64,000 bases of DNA from Cocos nucifera (Eukaryota > Streptophyta > Magnoliopsida > Arecales > Arecaceae): positions 1-64,000 of the forward strand of contig QRFJ01001908.1 of the NCBI GenBank assembly GCA_006176705.1, given 5' to 3'. Each line of letters opens with the position of its first letter. The stretch's first letter is position 1. This document shows positions 11,417-23,585 of the stretch, piece after piece. The notes under the pieces were generated by a model, which made no database searches, was not told the origin of the DNA, and saw nothing but the letters and a program-made list of their open reading frames with translations. A program made the translations under genes and the position numbers.

Positions 11417-13865
11417 TGAAGAAAAGATCTAGGGTTTCACGAATATATTTCAAATTTTTTTTCAAAATCAATCAGTAAAAATAATAAACTAATAATATTA
11501 ATTTATTAAAATATATGAATTAATCCTCGATCTAGGATCTTATCTCATGATCTATGCATGCTATTAAATCTAAAATTAAAAAAATAAGTAAAGATGATAT
11601 TGATCACATCGACATCAATGCTATACTAGATCTAATCTAAAAAGAAAAAGAAGATCGAATTTGTCTTACCTTTGTAAGTTGGATTTTTCAACTCACTAAT
11701 TCGAGGCTGAGATTGTCGCTCCAAGCCGTACATATGTCCAGCCTCTATAGGATGTCCACATAAGGCCTCGATTATCGATCTAAAGTCCAGTGATAGAAAA
11801 TCTACATAGCATGCTAGTACCATGCTGATCCTTCTTTGATGGCTTATCGAAGCCTCCTTCTTCAAACTTTGGACCCTCCAATAATTAGAAGAAGAAGTAG
11901 AGGATTTGGGAAGGAAATCACTCTTCTAAAATCTCATAAAAGGTGGAAGAAGAGAATCAAGAAACTCTTGAAGAAGAACCCTTTCTTCTTTCTTGTTTCT
12001 CTCACCAAGACATGATTTGTGTCTCCATAAAATCCCATGACTAAAGCTATTCGTGTCCAACCTTTCTCATGCCCCAATCTCTCTCTCTCAGGTCTAGGAC
12101 ATTTAAAAATTTCATGTCCTAACTTTTTTATAGAGAGTTATGATATAGTCCTTGCCTAGGTCGAAAACCTAGCAAGGCTTATCCAAATAGGGTAAGGATT
12201 GGGGTGCCCAACTCTTGTGAGATTTGGCACACAAAACCTTCCAAAAATTCCATGAAAAAAATCAAAAGGAGATCTGGTAGGTTGGTGCCACAAGGAGAGG
12301 AGTTTTGGTTTCTTACAATTCTATCAAATAGAATTTCAAATCAAAACAAAACTCCTAATTTGACTTGGTCCATAACTAATTACCATGTAAGAAAGAAAAG
12401 GGATCAAGGGGTGCACATAGGCTCTTGGGATGTGAAGGATTTCACACAAAAAACATAAGGAGTTGGCATGGGGATGTGGGGAGATAAGTGGCGCAAGGTG
12501 GATAAGTCCTAGTCATACTAGGACTAGGACTTCTAATTTTGACTTGGTCTAACTTGTCATTTGAATCTAATTAAATCAAAATTAATGCAATCCAATTAGA
12601 GATGAACTTAGTTCAACTAAGAGCCTAATTAAATTAGATTAAATTAAATTTAAATCTAATTTAATTTTTAATAAAATTAGAGATTGGGTGTATACAAGTC
12701 CTAATTGAATAGGGACTTGTTCTTCTTTGTAATTGACTCATCCAATAAATCGGTTGGACTTGATCTAATCAAGTTTAAATTAAATTTAATTAAATTATAT
12801 TTAATTAGACTTAATCTCAGTCCTCTAGCTTAATCAAATTAAGTCAATTAGTAATTTAATTGCTATTCGATCTTTCCACAATACTTGCACTAGGTCAAAC
12901 ATCAATCGTATTGATTGTTTGATCTTAGAATGATTCTAAATCATTGATCAATCATCTGACCAGATCGTGACCTCTTATGTGTGATCTCATAGGTTCAAAC
13001 CTAGCTGGTAGCATAGACATAAATTTTTATACCAATCAAAATGACCATCTAACAATAGTATCCAACGGTCAGATAAGTCAAATGTATAAAGCAACACTCT
13101 TAAAACCCATATGGATATAGTTTTTGTATAATTTATCTTCTTAACCTAAATGCTTATAGGATGATTTAGAGTTTAACTGTCAATCCTAATTTTGTCATTC
13201 ACATTATATTTCAAAATATGAAATCCATCTCATGGATTACCTTGGCTAAGATTTTGCTAAATTGAGATATAGTGATGTATTTTTTCCAAACTCTTGGAAT
13301 GGTTAATCCCATTTTGATCACTCACCAACTTTATAAGTACTTGACTGTGTCCAAAAATCTTTCACCATTGAATTAAAAATTCAAATAGTCTGGCACCAAA
13401 GCATAGTGAGTTATTGCAAGCCACCATGGTGATCTTAGGTCTAAGGGACATTTATACCCATATCCCATTAGAGCAATTCTTAACAACAGAATGCTCTAAA
13501 GTTGGTCACATTCAGTAATGATGTACCCTTACATCTTACCTATATGCCATACTAGTATCTCCACACTCCTTAGTTAAGAGGACAATTAACCTATATGGTA
13601 TATAACGATCTATATTCGATAAATGTTATCATCTTAACGTATCATTTGGTCATGAATAATTTAAGGACTAATCGATAAATTCTCTCTTTATCGAAACTAA
13701 ATAGTCCTAAGGACTTCATCACAATAAAGAAGTTCATTAGAAGATGTAGACCTTATGATAAAAATATTAGTATATTTATTTTATTTAATAATAAATTATT
13801 TATAATTATAGAATAGCACAATCATCAACAGGTTGATGATTGGCTTTGGAACATAATTCTCAACA
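11417..13865 (-). repeat. 5' LTR of a second copia family (LTR C), minus strand
   Basis: On the minus strand it starts TGTTGAGAATTATG (13865) and ends CTTTTCTTCA (11417), next to a primer site, giving 2.45 kb. It is not similar to LTR A. It sits within the leader of a minus-strand Angela-like copy: 13866-14222 resembles the inverse of 3190-3720. Small ORFs in it (for example 11632-11865, 12204-12458) show no family features and are not called as genes. Confidence 0.8.
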
Positions 13866-14222
13866 TCTAAAATATATATCTCATATACAATTAAAGATTT
13901 AACTTATACATATTTTGCATACATCTTATGTATCATATTTAAACTAACATATGATGTTTTAGATCTGATTATATCTGATATAATATCTAAAAATAAAATC
14001 TTAAATTATCATATCATAAAAAAAAATATTCTAGATAATTCATGGCATAAGATTTATAAAAATAGTCTAGACATGCATCACATATATCGCATATATAAAT
14101 TTTTAAAATTTAATCTACTAACTTTAGATCTAATTACATCTCATCTAACATCTAAAATTAATTATATTAGATCATAAAAAAATAAAAAATCAGATCTAAA
14201 GTTGATCTGAAGAACTATAAAT
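13866..14222 (-). other. Leader remnant of a minus-strand Angela-like element
   Basis: Inverse-orientation sequence similar to the leader of the Angela-like element (around 3190-3720), with shared strings such as the ATACATGAGATGTATGC region. It is cut off on the left by LTR C. Confidence 0.65.
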
Positions 14223-14237
14223 GTAGTTTTGATACCA
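14223..14237 (-). other. Primer-binding site of minus-strand Angela-like element
   Basis: On the minus strand, TGGTATCAAAACTAC, a slightly changed initiator-Met primer site (the family has CAGAGCC), adjoining the end of the LTR at about 14240. Confidence 0.75.
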
Positions 14238-14239
14238 CT

Positions 14240-16470
14240 TCAAGAAAAAACTAATTTCTTGCCATAGGATCGATCTGATCTGATTAGATCTATAAGAAAA
14301 ATTTCAAAATTTTTTTACTATGATCTGATCAAACCTGAAAGTTCTCAGATCTAATAAAAATGATATGATATCAAAAATTAAAATTAAATTAAATTATAAC
14401 AATAATTATTACCTGATTTGGGTAAACGGTTTATCTTGCCAATGATCTGACTATACTTTAAGGTTTTGGATCTAGCCGCGCACGTGCCTAGCCTCTACCA
14501 AAGTTCACTCAAATCAGATCTGAAAGTTCTCTCCTTCTATATCTGATCTTAAAAGATTAGATCATATTTCAATCTATGAAGCCTTTGAACTTGATCTTCA
14601 AGGTAGTACCTTCGTCTCTTAAACGAGATCTTCTAGACTTGATCTTTGTGGCAGCACTCTCAACTCTTGATTGCCATTTCACCCAACCCTTTTGGGCATG
14701 GAGAAGAGTAAGAGGATCAAGAAGAGGGGTGTGGAAGATGGGGAGAGAGGTAGGGCTTCACCATTGTTAATTGGAATTCTAAACACCTTTGGCAAGAGGT
14801 CTATTTATAGACCTATGCGCAGCCTTGGAGTCCTAGGGCTTTAAACAACCCTTTTGCTTAAAGTATAAGGACTCCATGCCATAGCTCATGCCCCATCTCT
14901 TTTTCTTTTGATTCATCAGAAAATGGCATGGAGAAGAAGGGATAGAGATGAGTTAGTGCATGACTCTTATCTCCTAGGTGTTTGACCCATTCAAACAACT
15001 CCACTCTTATCCACCAAGGGCACACGCCAAGGGAGGGCATGCACCCTCAATTTCCATGTTATTCCTTAGATGGCATGCACTTTTAAGAGGAATCCAAGAG
15101 GGCGTGCCCTTCATTCCTTAATTATTGCAAAGATCAGGTCAGAAGACCCCATGTCTTGATGCCCTTGCTAGGATTTTAGGACAAGCTCAAATCAGGCTAG
15201 GACAAGCCTCTATCTGATCTGGATAAGCTCCAGTTAGATTAAGATAAATTCATACAAGATTTTTAGATGAGCCAAATCCAATTTGACTCAGCCGAGATGA
15301 ACCGAAATGAAGATAGAAGGAGAATGTCAGGCTCAATCATGTGCTAGCATGATTTTCTTGAACGTAATTGGATTTAATCCAGATCAATCGAACTGAATTA
15401 GCCCAATTTATGATACCCAGATCTAAATTCTTATTTCTATGACCTAGTTAGATTCAATTCCATATAGTAATGGGATATATCATGATCTCTATCATCGATA
15501 TCATCAAAATACCTTTCGATGGACCAGAACTCTTCTGATTAATCTAATTAGAATTATTGATCATCAAGATAATTCTAATTGATCCCAAAATCCACCAGTG
15601 ATACCTAGTAGTATATGGTGGCAATCCATCAAAATTGAATATGAATCTCTTGGTACAGCTATTTGTATGATTTGATTTTTTTATCATAAGCATCGATAGG
15701 ATCAAAGTCAAGGTGAACTCATCAGACCTAACACCCATCATATGAATGAATCATTCGCTTTGAGTTTGATGTGAAATCTTAATAGAAAATTCTTTTCTAT
15801 TATTTCACTCTACCATGGCCATAGGCTTAAGGACTCGATCTCATGATCATCATAGGACTCCTCTATCGAGGTTGATAGATCCTCTATTAGTATGATCCAA
15901 TTTCTACAATGAATATGCTATAGCCAACATGCACCTCAAGCTTCTGAATGACTAGGAGATCGAGTTATGGTATAGTCAAACTATAACATGCTCAAAGTAA
16001 ACTGTCAATGCACCTCAGATCAAAAAATTGACATATAATTGCAGCATCGAGCTAGTCATTGACGAGAAGATAGACTTTCTTATGACTGCTTGAGGTGGTC
16101 TGCTTAGTTCCCTCATTCTTAATAGGTACTTATACTCTTGCTCCGGTGTTTCCACACCATTGACTCAAGACTCATCTATCCTAAGAAAATGATCGTACAT
16201 CGATCTTCTGGATCGATCACTATCCTCATGATGATCCTACAATTGGAAGCAATTTATGAGTTAATTATGATAACACATACCTTAAATTTTAAACTCTTGA
16301 AAATATGCATTGTCATGCCCGTTAACTCAAAGAATGTATCATAAATATTTTAAATACACAATGTGATAGAAAATAACTCTTTTATTAATTTTAGTTAAAA
16401 TTATAAAAATATCCTTAGAAAGTATTGTACAAGTATCGGTCAATCTGGCTTCTAGGGCACCCATCTATAA
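14240..16470 (-). repeat. 5' LTR A of a minus-strand Angela-like element
   Basis: A 2.23-kb LTR A in inverse orientation: at 16440-16470 it reads, on the minus strand, TTATAGATGGGTGCCC followed by the family's TAGAAGCC start. It keeps an inverse TATA box near 14805. It is clearly more diverged from the 883-11277 LTRs than they are from each other, so it is an older insertion. The interior survives only as 13866-14222. Confidence 0.85.
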
Positions 16471-16821
16471 TGGACTATATGCTAAGCTGAGTGGTTGTGT
16501 GGCCAAGCTAGGGGACTATATTAAGCAAGTTGGGTGTCACCCAACCTTAGACGTTAGTTGTTTCTAATATGCTTGATTTGATTGTCTAATTAGCTAGAAT
16601 GGGCTTGATCTGATCATCGAGGGTTGCCAAGGCTGCCATGTTGGTTGCAAGCTAGACGACCCTGATCACACCATGGCACCATGATTATTTGATGGCACAT
16701 CACTACTTTCTTGATTGAGCTAAGATTAGTAGCATGGCTTAAGGAAGTAGTCTGCTTGTGTGTCTTTTAGGCTGATAGCTCAATGATTTGTCCTACTATG
16801 ACATTAGTTTCAAATATCTGG
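16471..16821. other. Non-repetitive flank left of the Athila-like element
   Basis: About 350 bases with no ORF, LTR end or repeat that I can recognise. Together with 28324-28734 it would have been continuous before the Athila-like insertion. Confidence 0.5.
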
Positions 16822-16826
16822 GTACT
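16822..16826. repeat. Target-site duplication GTACT (left)
   Basis: GTACT lies directly before the LTR start TGATAAG and again directly after the LTR end CTATCA at 28319-28323. A perfect 5-bp duplication is the expected mark of integrase-mediated insertion. Confidence 0.88.
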
Positions 16827-19031
16827 TGATAAGTACCATAAATTCATCAATAAAAATATTAATTTATTAATTAATTTATATTAATTTTTAAAAATTAATG
16901 ATCAATTTATATTTAATTTTTAAGAAATTTATATTTTTATTAATTAAAAAAATTAATTAAAAAATAATAAAAATTAAAAAATAAAATTTTATTAATAATG
17001 GAAAGAGATCATTTTTCTGATCATAATGAAATAAATTTGCAACAAAACAGAACTAAAATAAAGAAGATATAAATTTTTAAAGAAATAAAAGAAAAAAATT
17101 AAATAAAAAAAAAATGGCTCAGTCGGCTCTGCAAGCCAAGCCACCAAGCCAAGCCAAGCCGTCAAAGCCGACTCAGCCACAGAAGCTATCAGCTGGTCCA
17201 CGATACAGGCGTGGACCGCCAGTTCAGCAGACACCGATGAATCACGGCGTGACATGTGGCAGACCTAGACCCTTAAAGGGTCCATAAAAATTTATCGTAG
17301 CTCACAGGGCAATCTGATTTGGATATCATCAATTGAACTAACCCAATTCAATTGATTTGAATAAGATTCAATTAGGTTCAAGGAAATCATGCTAGCACAC
17401 GATTGAGCCTAATATTTTTCTTTTTCTATCATAAAAATTATCTCGACTGAGCCAAATGAGTTTGTGCTCACTCAGGTAACTTTACCTGGTCTGACTGGAG
17501 CTTGTCCAAGTCAGAAAAGAGTTGTCTTAATTTATGAGATAAATTTGAGACAACATCTGCCATTTTTCGTCATCTGCTAATTCTTGTACTTTGACTTGGT
17601 CAAACGTTGACCTTTGATCCTCGGACATCTGCCCACGTATCATGCACTTATTGGAGAGCAGATAGGGGCTTGTCCCCTCTCTGAAAATTAGAAAGAAGGG
17701 GGCGCATGCTTAGGATGGCGTGCACCCATGGATAGGGATGCTGGAGTCCCATACGGATGGGACTCCAAGTTGCTTCTTGGTTTCTACTTAGGTGGCCCTT
17801 GGGCATCTACTTTGACCAGTCTTAGGCGCCATCTACGAATGAACCTATGGGTCTCTCATCTGATTGGTTCAAGTGATGTCATCCCACCAATCAGATTTAG
17901 ATCTGATTGCACGAAGCAACGTGATTGGCTGGGGTGATGCAGCACTGCATGGCACAGCAGAGTTTATAAAAAGACCCTATCTGTGCCCACTTTTGAGAAC
18001 TCCTCTTTCAAGCCACACCCCAAGGCTATCCCTCTCCCTTTTCCACACCACCATCTGGCCCTCTCCCTCCTCTCCATGCCCAAGAAAGTTGGGTTCTTCT
18101 GATTAGTGCGAGTCAAGCAAGAAAGGCTGACGAAAAAGGAAGAAGGCAGCATTGCTGCAGAGACGACGGGTGATCTTCAGAAGGTATTTTGAAGATCCTC
18201 CAAATTAGATCCAGATTTAATTTTTGGAGAAAAAAAAGAGAAGGAGAAGATCTCTAGATCCAGTCTGAGTGGATACCAGTAGAGGCCAGGTGCTTGTGTG
18301 GCTAGATCCAGAACCTTAGAGCTTTTGTAGGATCATCAACGGCTAATCAGATTACCCAAGATCAAGATAAAAATTAATTCAGAATTAATTTAGTTTTATT
18401 TTCTTAATTATCAGATTATAAATCAGATCTAAAAAAATGTCAGATCTAATCTGAATCTGAGAGGAAATTTTTGAAATATGCCTCTCGATCTAATCAGATC
18501 TGAACGAACCTGATCCAGAAAATCAGGATTTTCCATTCAACATCTTCTATGCTATCTCCATGCCTATGCTGATCTGCGATCTCCTTCTAGTTTTTTCTCT
18601 TTTTTTTCTTTAATTTTTTGTATTTAAATTTTAAATTTTCTTTTTCTTTAATTTTTTATATTTAAATTCTAAATTTAAGTTTTAATAAAGAAAGCTTTAT
18701 TGTTCTTTTCAATTCTAGCTCTTTAAATTAATTGTTCTTTATTGCTCTTAATTTTATTGCAAGTAGCCACTAAGATCTAAATAGTAGATCTTAGTACCAA
18801 ATTTATTTTTGCATAATTTAAATTATACTTTTATTTATAAATCTATTTTTTGACTTTAAAAAAAATAAAAAAATAAAAAAATTAAAAAAAATCAAAGATT
18901 TTAGAATTAAATCATTGCCTCTCTATGGGTTCGATCCGACTCATCACTCTCTTCATAAATTTTAATTAATTTAAAAAGTAAAATTTAAACTGATAACATG
19001 GTGTCTTAACGACAACATCGCGATCCTATCA
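16827..19031 (+). repeat. 5' LTR of the Athila-like element, with a copia LTR patch
   Basis: Starts TGATAAGTACC and ends CGATCCTATCA. It matches the 3' LTR from 16827 to about 17316 and from about 18540 to 19031. The middle of the LTR (the equivalent of about 27191-27833) is missing and replaced by 1.2 kb of LTR A. The minus-strand ORF at 16992-17255 is a chance reading. Confidence 0.88.
17312..18539 (+). repeat. LTR A fragment replacing the middle of the Athila-like 5' LTR
   Basis: From GGATATCATCAATTG to TTCCATTCA this is the 3' half of an LTR A copy, with its own TATA box at about 17965 (TTTATAAAAAG) and family 3' end intact. Its 5' half is missing, and so are about 643 bases of the host LTR. 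The left junction falls in a short shared string (AATCTG). A solo LTR insertion followed by one deletion across its left edge would explain this. Confidence 0.82.
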
Positions 19032-19036
19032 GATTT

Positions 19037-19055
19037 TTGGCACCATTACCGGAGA
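19037..19055 (+). other. Primer-binding site (tRNA-Asp-like), degraded
   Basis: TGGCACCATTACCGGAGA lies a few bases after the 5' LTR. Athila elements use TGGCGCCGTTGCCGGGGA, complementary to tRNA-Asp (established knowledge). The differences here are all G-to-A on this strand, three of them at CG or GC-rich positions, which fits decay of methylated cytosines. Confidence 0.7.
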
Positions 19056-20118
19056 GACATAATAATTTTCCTCATTTCTTTGATTTCTTTTTCTTTTACC
19101 TATTAATTATTTTTTTTATTTTGTAGAAAAAAAATAGAGAAAATAACAAGGAAGATTAGGGCATGAACAAAACTCTCAATCCTATTTGGTGAGATCATTC
19201 CTAAACCCTAAATCTCTTTCCTTATTTTTAATATTTATTTTATTTTTAAATTAATTAAAAATTACCTACTTAAATCTAATTAAAAATCTCATCATAAGAT
19301 TAGAAACCCTAATTGTTTAGAGCATCCATCATATTAGTTTTATTTTTATTTTTATTTTTTTTGGTGATTGCTAGAGGCAAAGTAAGCCTTTCAGAATTTA
19401 ATTAGTTGCATGCATCTAGTTTAAATTGCATAGAACTCTTTGATTGAAATTTTTTTTTGCATATTCATATTAAACCAAATTAAGGGCACAACCCATTAAA
19501 CAAGATAAGGTAGGGATTTGATCATCCTTCCTTGGCCCACAAACAACCAACCAGCATCCTGCATTAACCCAAACCTTAACTCTTAAAATCAATTAGACAT
19601 CAACCCTTAAGGATATTCGAGCTCAATAGGACAAGAAACCCTAAGAGTTGAACCAAGTTATGGTTAATCAATTTGACTGATGTCTAAGAAAGTGGTTCAG
19701 GGACGACTGGGCCCGAAGGAAGGTGGTTACTTAATTGGTTCCATTCGCTTACCTGGCCAAGCACAATTGGTGTCTAAGGCAAGCAATGGAGGGACTCCCA
19801 CCGACCTTACACTTACCTGGCCAGTTGATTGGCTAATCCTCTACTTGGAGGGCTCGAAGGTGATCTTGGTAGTTAGGAGCTATCTAGACCTAAGACAACC
19901 CTTAGTCAGGATTGATTGCCTAACTTGTTTGCTAAATAACATCAAACATAAACCACAAATTAACTCTTCTCTCTATCATCTCCAGATTTAAGATTCCTTA
20001 GGATCATTGTTTGGAACCCTCTTCTTTCTTTCTCTCCTCTTTTCTTAAAAAAAATAAAATAAAATAATAATAATAAAAAAATATATATCTTGAACCATAT
20101 ATCAGGTTGCACTAGTAC
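19056..20118 (+). other. Leader of the Athila-like element
   Basis: About 1 kb without convincing coding content; the 103-codon ORF at 19680-19991 has no recognised motif. It contains several A/T homopolymer runs. Confidence 0.55.
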
Positions 20119-21117
20119 ATGCACGGTAGAAGATCGCTTTTACCTGACCTAGTTAAACCAAATCCTGAAATTGAAAGACTAATTCATTTAAGACCAGATA
20201 ATCAAATGGCTAGAAATCATGAAGAACCACCTAGGCAGATGAAGGAATACTTTATTCCTTCCACCTACAACCCATCGACTTGCATCCACTTACCTGATAT
20301 CCCTGCTAGCCACTATGAGATCAAGTCGACCACAATCCAGATGCTCCCATCTTTTTATGGGAACACCAATGAAGACCCTTACAAACATCTGGATGAATTC
20401 TTAGAAATCTGCTCTACGGTAAAAATTCAGAATTTTTCTGATGATGCCCTTAGACTGACCTTGTTCCCTTTCTCATTAAAAGATAAAGCCAAGTACTGGC
20501 TTGGCACATTAGGAAGAACAATTCAAACATGGGCAGAGATGCAACATGAATTCCTTAAGAAATTTTATCCCATAGGACGAACCAATACTATGAGGCGAGC
20601 CATCACAGGATTTGCTCAGCTTCCAGGGGAACAAATTCATGAATCATGGGAAAGACTTAAGGAACTTCTTAGAAAATGCCCACACCATGGTTTATCTAAG
20701 TGGCAAATTGTACAAGCTTTCTATGAAGGTTTAGGAGATCAATATAAGCAGATGGTTGATGCATCCTGTGGAGGTGCATTCATGAGCAAAAGTGAGGATG
20801 AAGCTTATACCTTGTTTGAAACCTTAAGTGAAAACTCTATTAACCATGCTTCATTATCCTCTTATGAAAGATCAATTTCTCAACAAAAACAGACAGGAAT
20901 TTATGAGATCAAAACTCCAGAACTTAATTCTAAGACAGACTTGAACATAATAGCACAAAAATTAGATAAAGTTGATTTTATTGCCCAGAAATTAGATCAA
21001 TTCCTAAATCTAGGTCAACAATCTCCTGCATAATATACACTAGCTTCTAATTATCAGAAGATTTGCTCTATTTGTGCTAGTCCAACACATCATATAAGAA
21101 AATGTCCCATGGTTGCA
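20119..21117 (+). pseudogene. gag: gag of the Athila-like element
   Basis: The capsid domain is open from 20119 to 21030 (304 codons) and includes the Retrotrans_gag signature region: F-P-F-S-L-K-D-K-A-K-Y-W-L near residue 120, and W-E-R-L-K-E-L-L-R-K-C-P-H-H-G near 180. A TAA at 21031 interrupts it. The frame then continues to a complete CX2CX4HX4C zinc knuckle at 21064-21105 (C-S-I-C, H, C), and a second TAA follows at 21118. Both stops can be explained by CAA to TAA. The true start may be further upstream; ATG 20119 is the first ATG in this open frame. Confidence 0.88.
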
Positions 21118-21118
21118 T

Positions 21119-21715
21119 AATTACCACCTCTTATCCAAGAACTAGTCCAAGCTACTCAAGGCTCCAAACTACTTAATGACCCATATTCAAATTCATATAA
21201 CCCTGGTTGGAGAAACCATCCTAATTTCTCTTGGAAACAATAACTGACTCAGGCTCAGACCCAAATCCCACCAGTTCAAAATTATCAAAATAGGCCCCAG
21301 TACCAGAACTATGCCTATAATAAGGGACAACCTAGTCAGTCTTCTCAACCACTGCATTATAATCAGCCCTCATACCCACCTCCTCATCAACAGACCAATC
21401 TAGCTGATGATAAATTCAATCAACTTCAATAATTGATTCTAAGCCAACAACAATCAATTCTGACCCAACAACAATCAATTGCCAGGCTAGAAGCTCAAAT
21501 AGGATAATTAGCTGAGTCTAGCATGAGGAGAGAACCTAGGTCAATTACCAAGCCAACCAATTGCAAATCCTAAAAATAATCCATCCAATGTCTATCAACC
21601 ACCTAGATTTACTCATCCATCTAACATTCCACCTAAGAATCCCCAATTAGAAAATGCTAAAGCAATATCTGAACTTAGAAGTGGTAGGATTCTTAAGGAC
21701 CCATACCAAGACCAG
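21119..21715 (+). pseudogene. gag-protease linker of the Athila-like element
   Basis: A Gln/Pro/Asn-rich region with recurring CAA codons, interrupted by TAA codons near 21241 and 21430 and by frame changes. It has no catalytic motif. Low-complexity linkers like this are normal between gag and protease in Athila elements. Confidence 0.6.
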
Positions 21716-22510
21716 GTGATAGAGGCTAATACTAATGAAAAATTTGAAGAAGAGGTTAGTACTGAAACTAATCATATAGAAGAATCTGAGCTTAGAACTG
21801 GTACTGATAAAATAGATAAAGAAAAGAAGAGAATAGATGATTTACTTGAGACCTATAAACCCAAAGCCCTGTTCCCTTCGGCCTTAGAAGCAGGCTCTTC
21901 TCGTAAAAAGCAAGAAGCATGCAACAAGGAGCTAATGGAACTATTTAAACAAGTTCATATTAATTTACCCCTCCTCGATGCAATTCAGCATGTCCCAGCC
22001 TATGCTAAATTTCTTAAAGAACTCTGCACCCAAAAGCGTGAGCCACGAACCACCAAAAGAGTTATGCTATCTGAGGATGTAAGTGCGGTCCTGTTAAATC
22101 CAATACCTCAAAAGATGAAAGATCCTGGTGCACCCTTAATTTCATGTGTTATAGGAGGTATAACCTTTAACCGAGCATTACTAGACTTAGGAGCTAGTGT
22201 GAACCTACTTCCAACCTCGGTTTATGAAAAATTTGGGATTGGAGAATTAAAACCCACATCAGTTATTTTGCAATTAGCTGATAGATCTATAAAAACACCA
22301 CGTGGTTTGATTGAGGATGTTCTAGTTAGAGTAGACAAATGTTATTTTTCTAGTAGACTTTCCTCATACTTGACATGGAACCATCCCAAGAGCTGAACCA
22401 AAATCCCATAATTTTAGGACGTCCATTCTTAGCAACTGCCAATGCCAATATCAACTGTAAAGATGGGAGCTATGGACATTTCTTTTGGGAATCAAAAAGT
22501 AAGAATTAAT
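21716..22510 (+). pseudogene. pol: Aspartic protease of the Athila-like element
   Basis: Open from 21716 to 22396. After a Lys/Glu-rich start comes the protease core with L-L-D-L-G-A-S-V-N-L-L-P, whose catalytic Asp is residue 157 (codon at 22184), and then L-Q-L-A-D-R-S and P-R-G-L-I-E-D-V-L-V, the usual Athila protease order. A frameshift near 22350 moves the distal part (the I-I-L-G-R-P-F-L-A-T segment at about 22410) out of frame. Confidence 0.85.
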
Positions 22511-22867
22511 GTTTTTAATACCCCAAAGTACACCCAAGAGGAGGAAGACTGCTTTGTAATCAATCAGGTAGATGAAATAGTTGAATCTAATTTCCTCCTT
22601 AGATTTACTGCAAGATGATGAACCCACTGAAGAAACTCAAACCCAAGGAAGTAAATGCCCTGCTTAATTCACCTCAACCATCACATTCATTACCTTGGTC
22701 AGTGAAAGTTGAGCCCTTACCCTGAGCGAAAAATTGAACCATTACGTCCTTCAATTCAGGCCCCACCACAACTTGAACTAAAACCTTTACCTGAATCACT
22801 TAAGTATGTATTTTTAGGATCAAAGAAAACCCTACCAGTAATAATTGCTTCCAACTTAACTACTGAA
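22511..22867 (+). other. Degraded protease-RT linker
   Basis: Sequence between the protease and RT cores. Fragments such as L-G-S-K-K-T-L-P-V-I-I at about 22815 belong to the normal polyprotein, but frames change repeatedly and a TAG at 22868 precedes the RT. Confidence 0.55.
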
Positions 22868-23582
22868 TAGGAAAACCAATTGGTAAATATTCTAAAAACA
22901 TATAAGGAGGCCATAGGGTGGACCATCGCTGATTTAAAAGGAATTAGTCCATCAATATGCATGCACCATATTTATACAGAAGATAATGCCAAACCAACTC
23001 GAGAGATGCAAAGACGGCTTAACCCTAACATGCAAGAAGTAGTCAAGAAAGAGGTAATTAAATGGTTAGATGCTGGAATTATTTATCCTATCTCTGACAG
23101 CCACTGGGTGAGTCCCACACAAGTTGTTCCAAAGAAATCTAGACTCATGGTTGTCCGCACTGAACATGAAAACTTAGTACCAACACGACTTTCCACTGGA
23201 TGGCGTGTCTGCATAGATTATAGAAAACTCAATACAACCATCCAAAAAGATCACTTTTCCTTACCCTTTATCGATCAAATCCTAGAAAGACTAGTAGGCC
23301 AACAATACTTTTGCTTTTTAGATGGATACTCAGGATACAATCAGGTAGCAATCTATCCAGGAGATTAGGAAAAGACCACCTTTACATGTTCCTATGGAAC
23401 CTTTGCTTTCCGTAGAATGCCATTTGGATTATGTAATGCACCTGCAACTTTTCAAAGGTGCATGATGTCAATATTTTCAGACATGATAGGAGATTTCTTA
23501 GAAATATTCATGGATGACTTTTCAGTCTTTGGAGAATCTTTTGAGAGTTGCCTCAACAATTTGAAGAAAATATTAAAATGAT
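22868..23582 (+). pseudogene. pol: Reverse transcriptase of the Athila-like element
   Basis: The RT core runs from 22880. It includes the N-terminal I-G-W-T-I-A-D-L-K-G-I-S-P, then W-R-V-C-I-D-Y-R-K-L-N, F-L-D-G-Y-S-G-Y-N-Q (the first catalytic Asp) and, past a TAG at 23366, M-P-F-G-L-C-N-A-P-A-T-F-Q-R and the catalytic F-M-D-D at 23507-23518. The TAG stands where the family has Gln in G-D-Q-E-K-T-T-F. The normal thumb region after K-K-I-L-K is missing: the sequence jumps to the R-S-F-L segment, an internal deletion of very roughly 100-150 bases. Confidence 0.9.
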
Positions 23583-23585
23583 GTA

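Noticed and set aside
14576..14770. 64-codon ORF in the minus-strand LTR A
   Set aside because: Opposite to the LTR orientation and absent from other LTR A copies.
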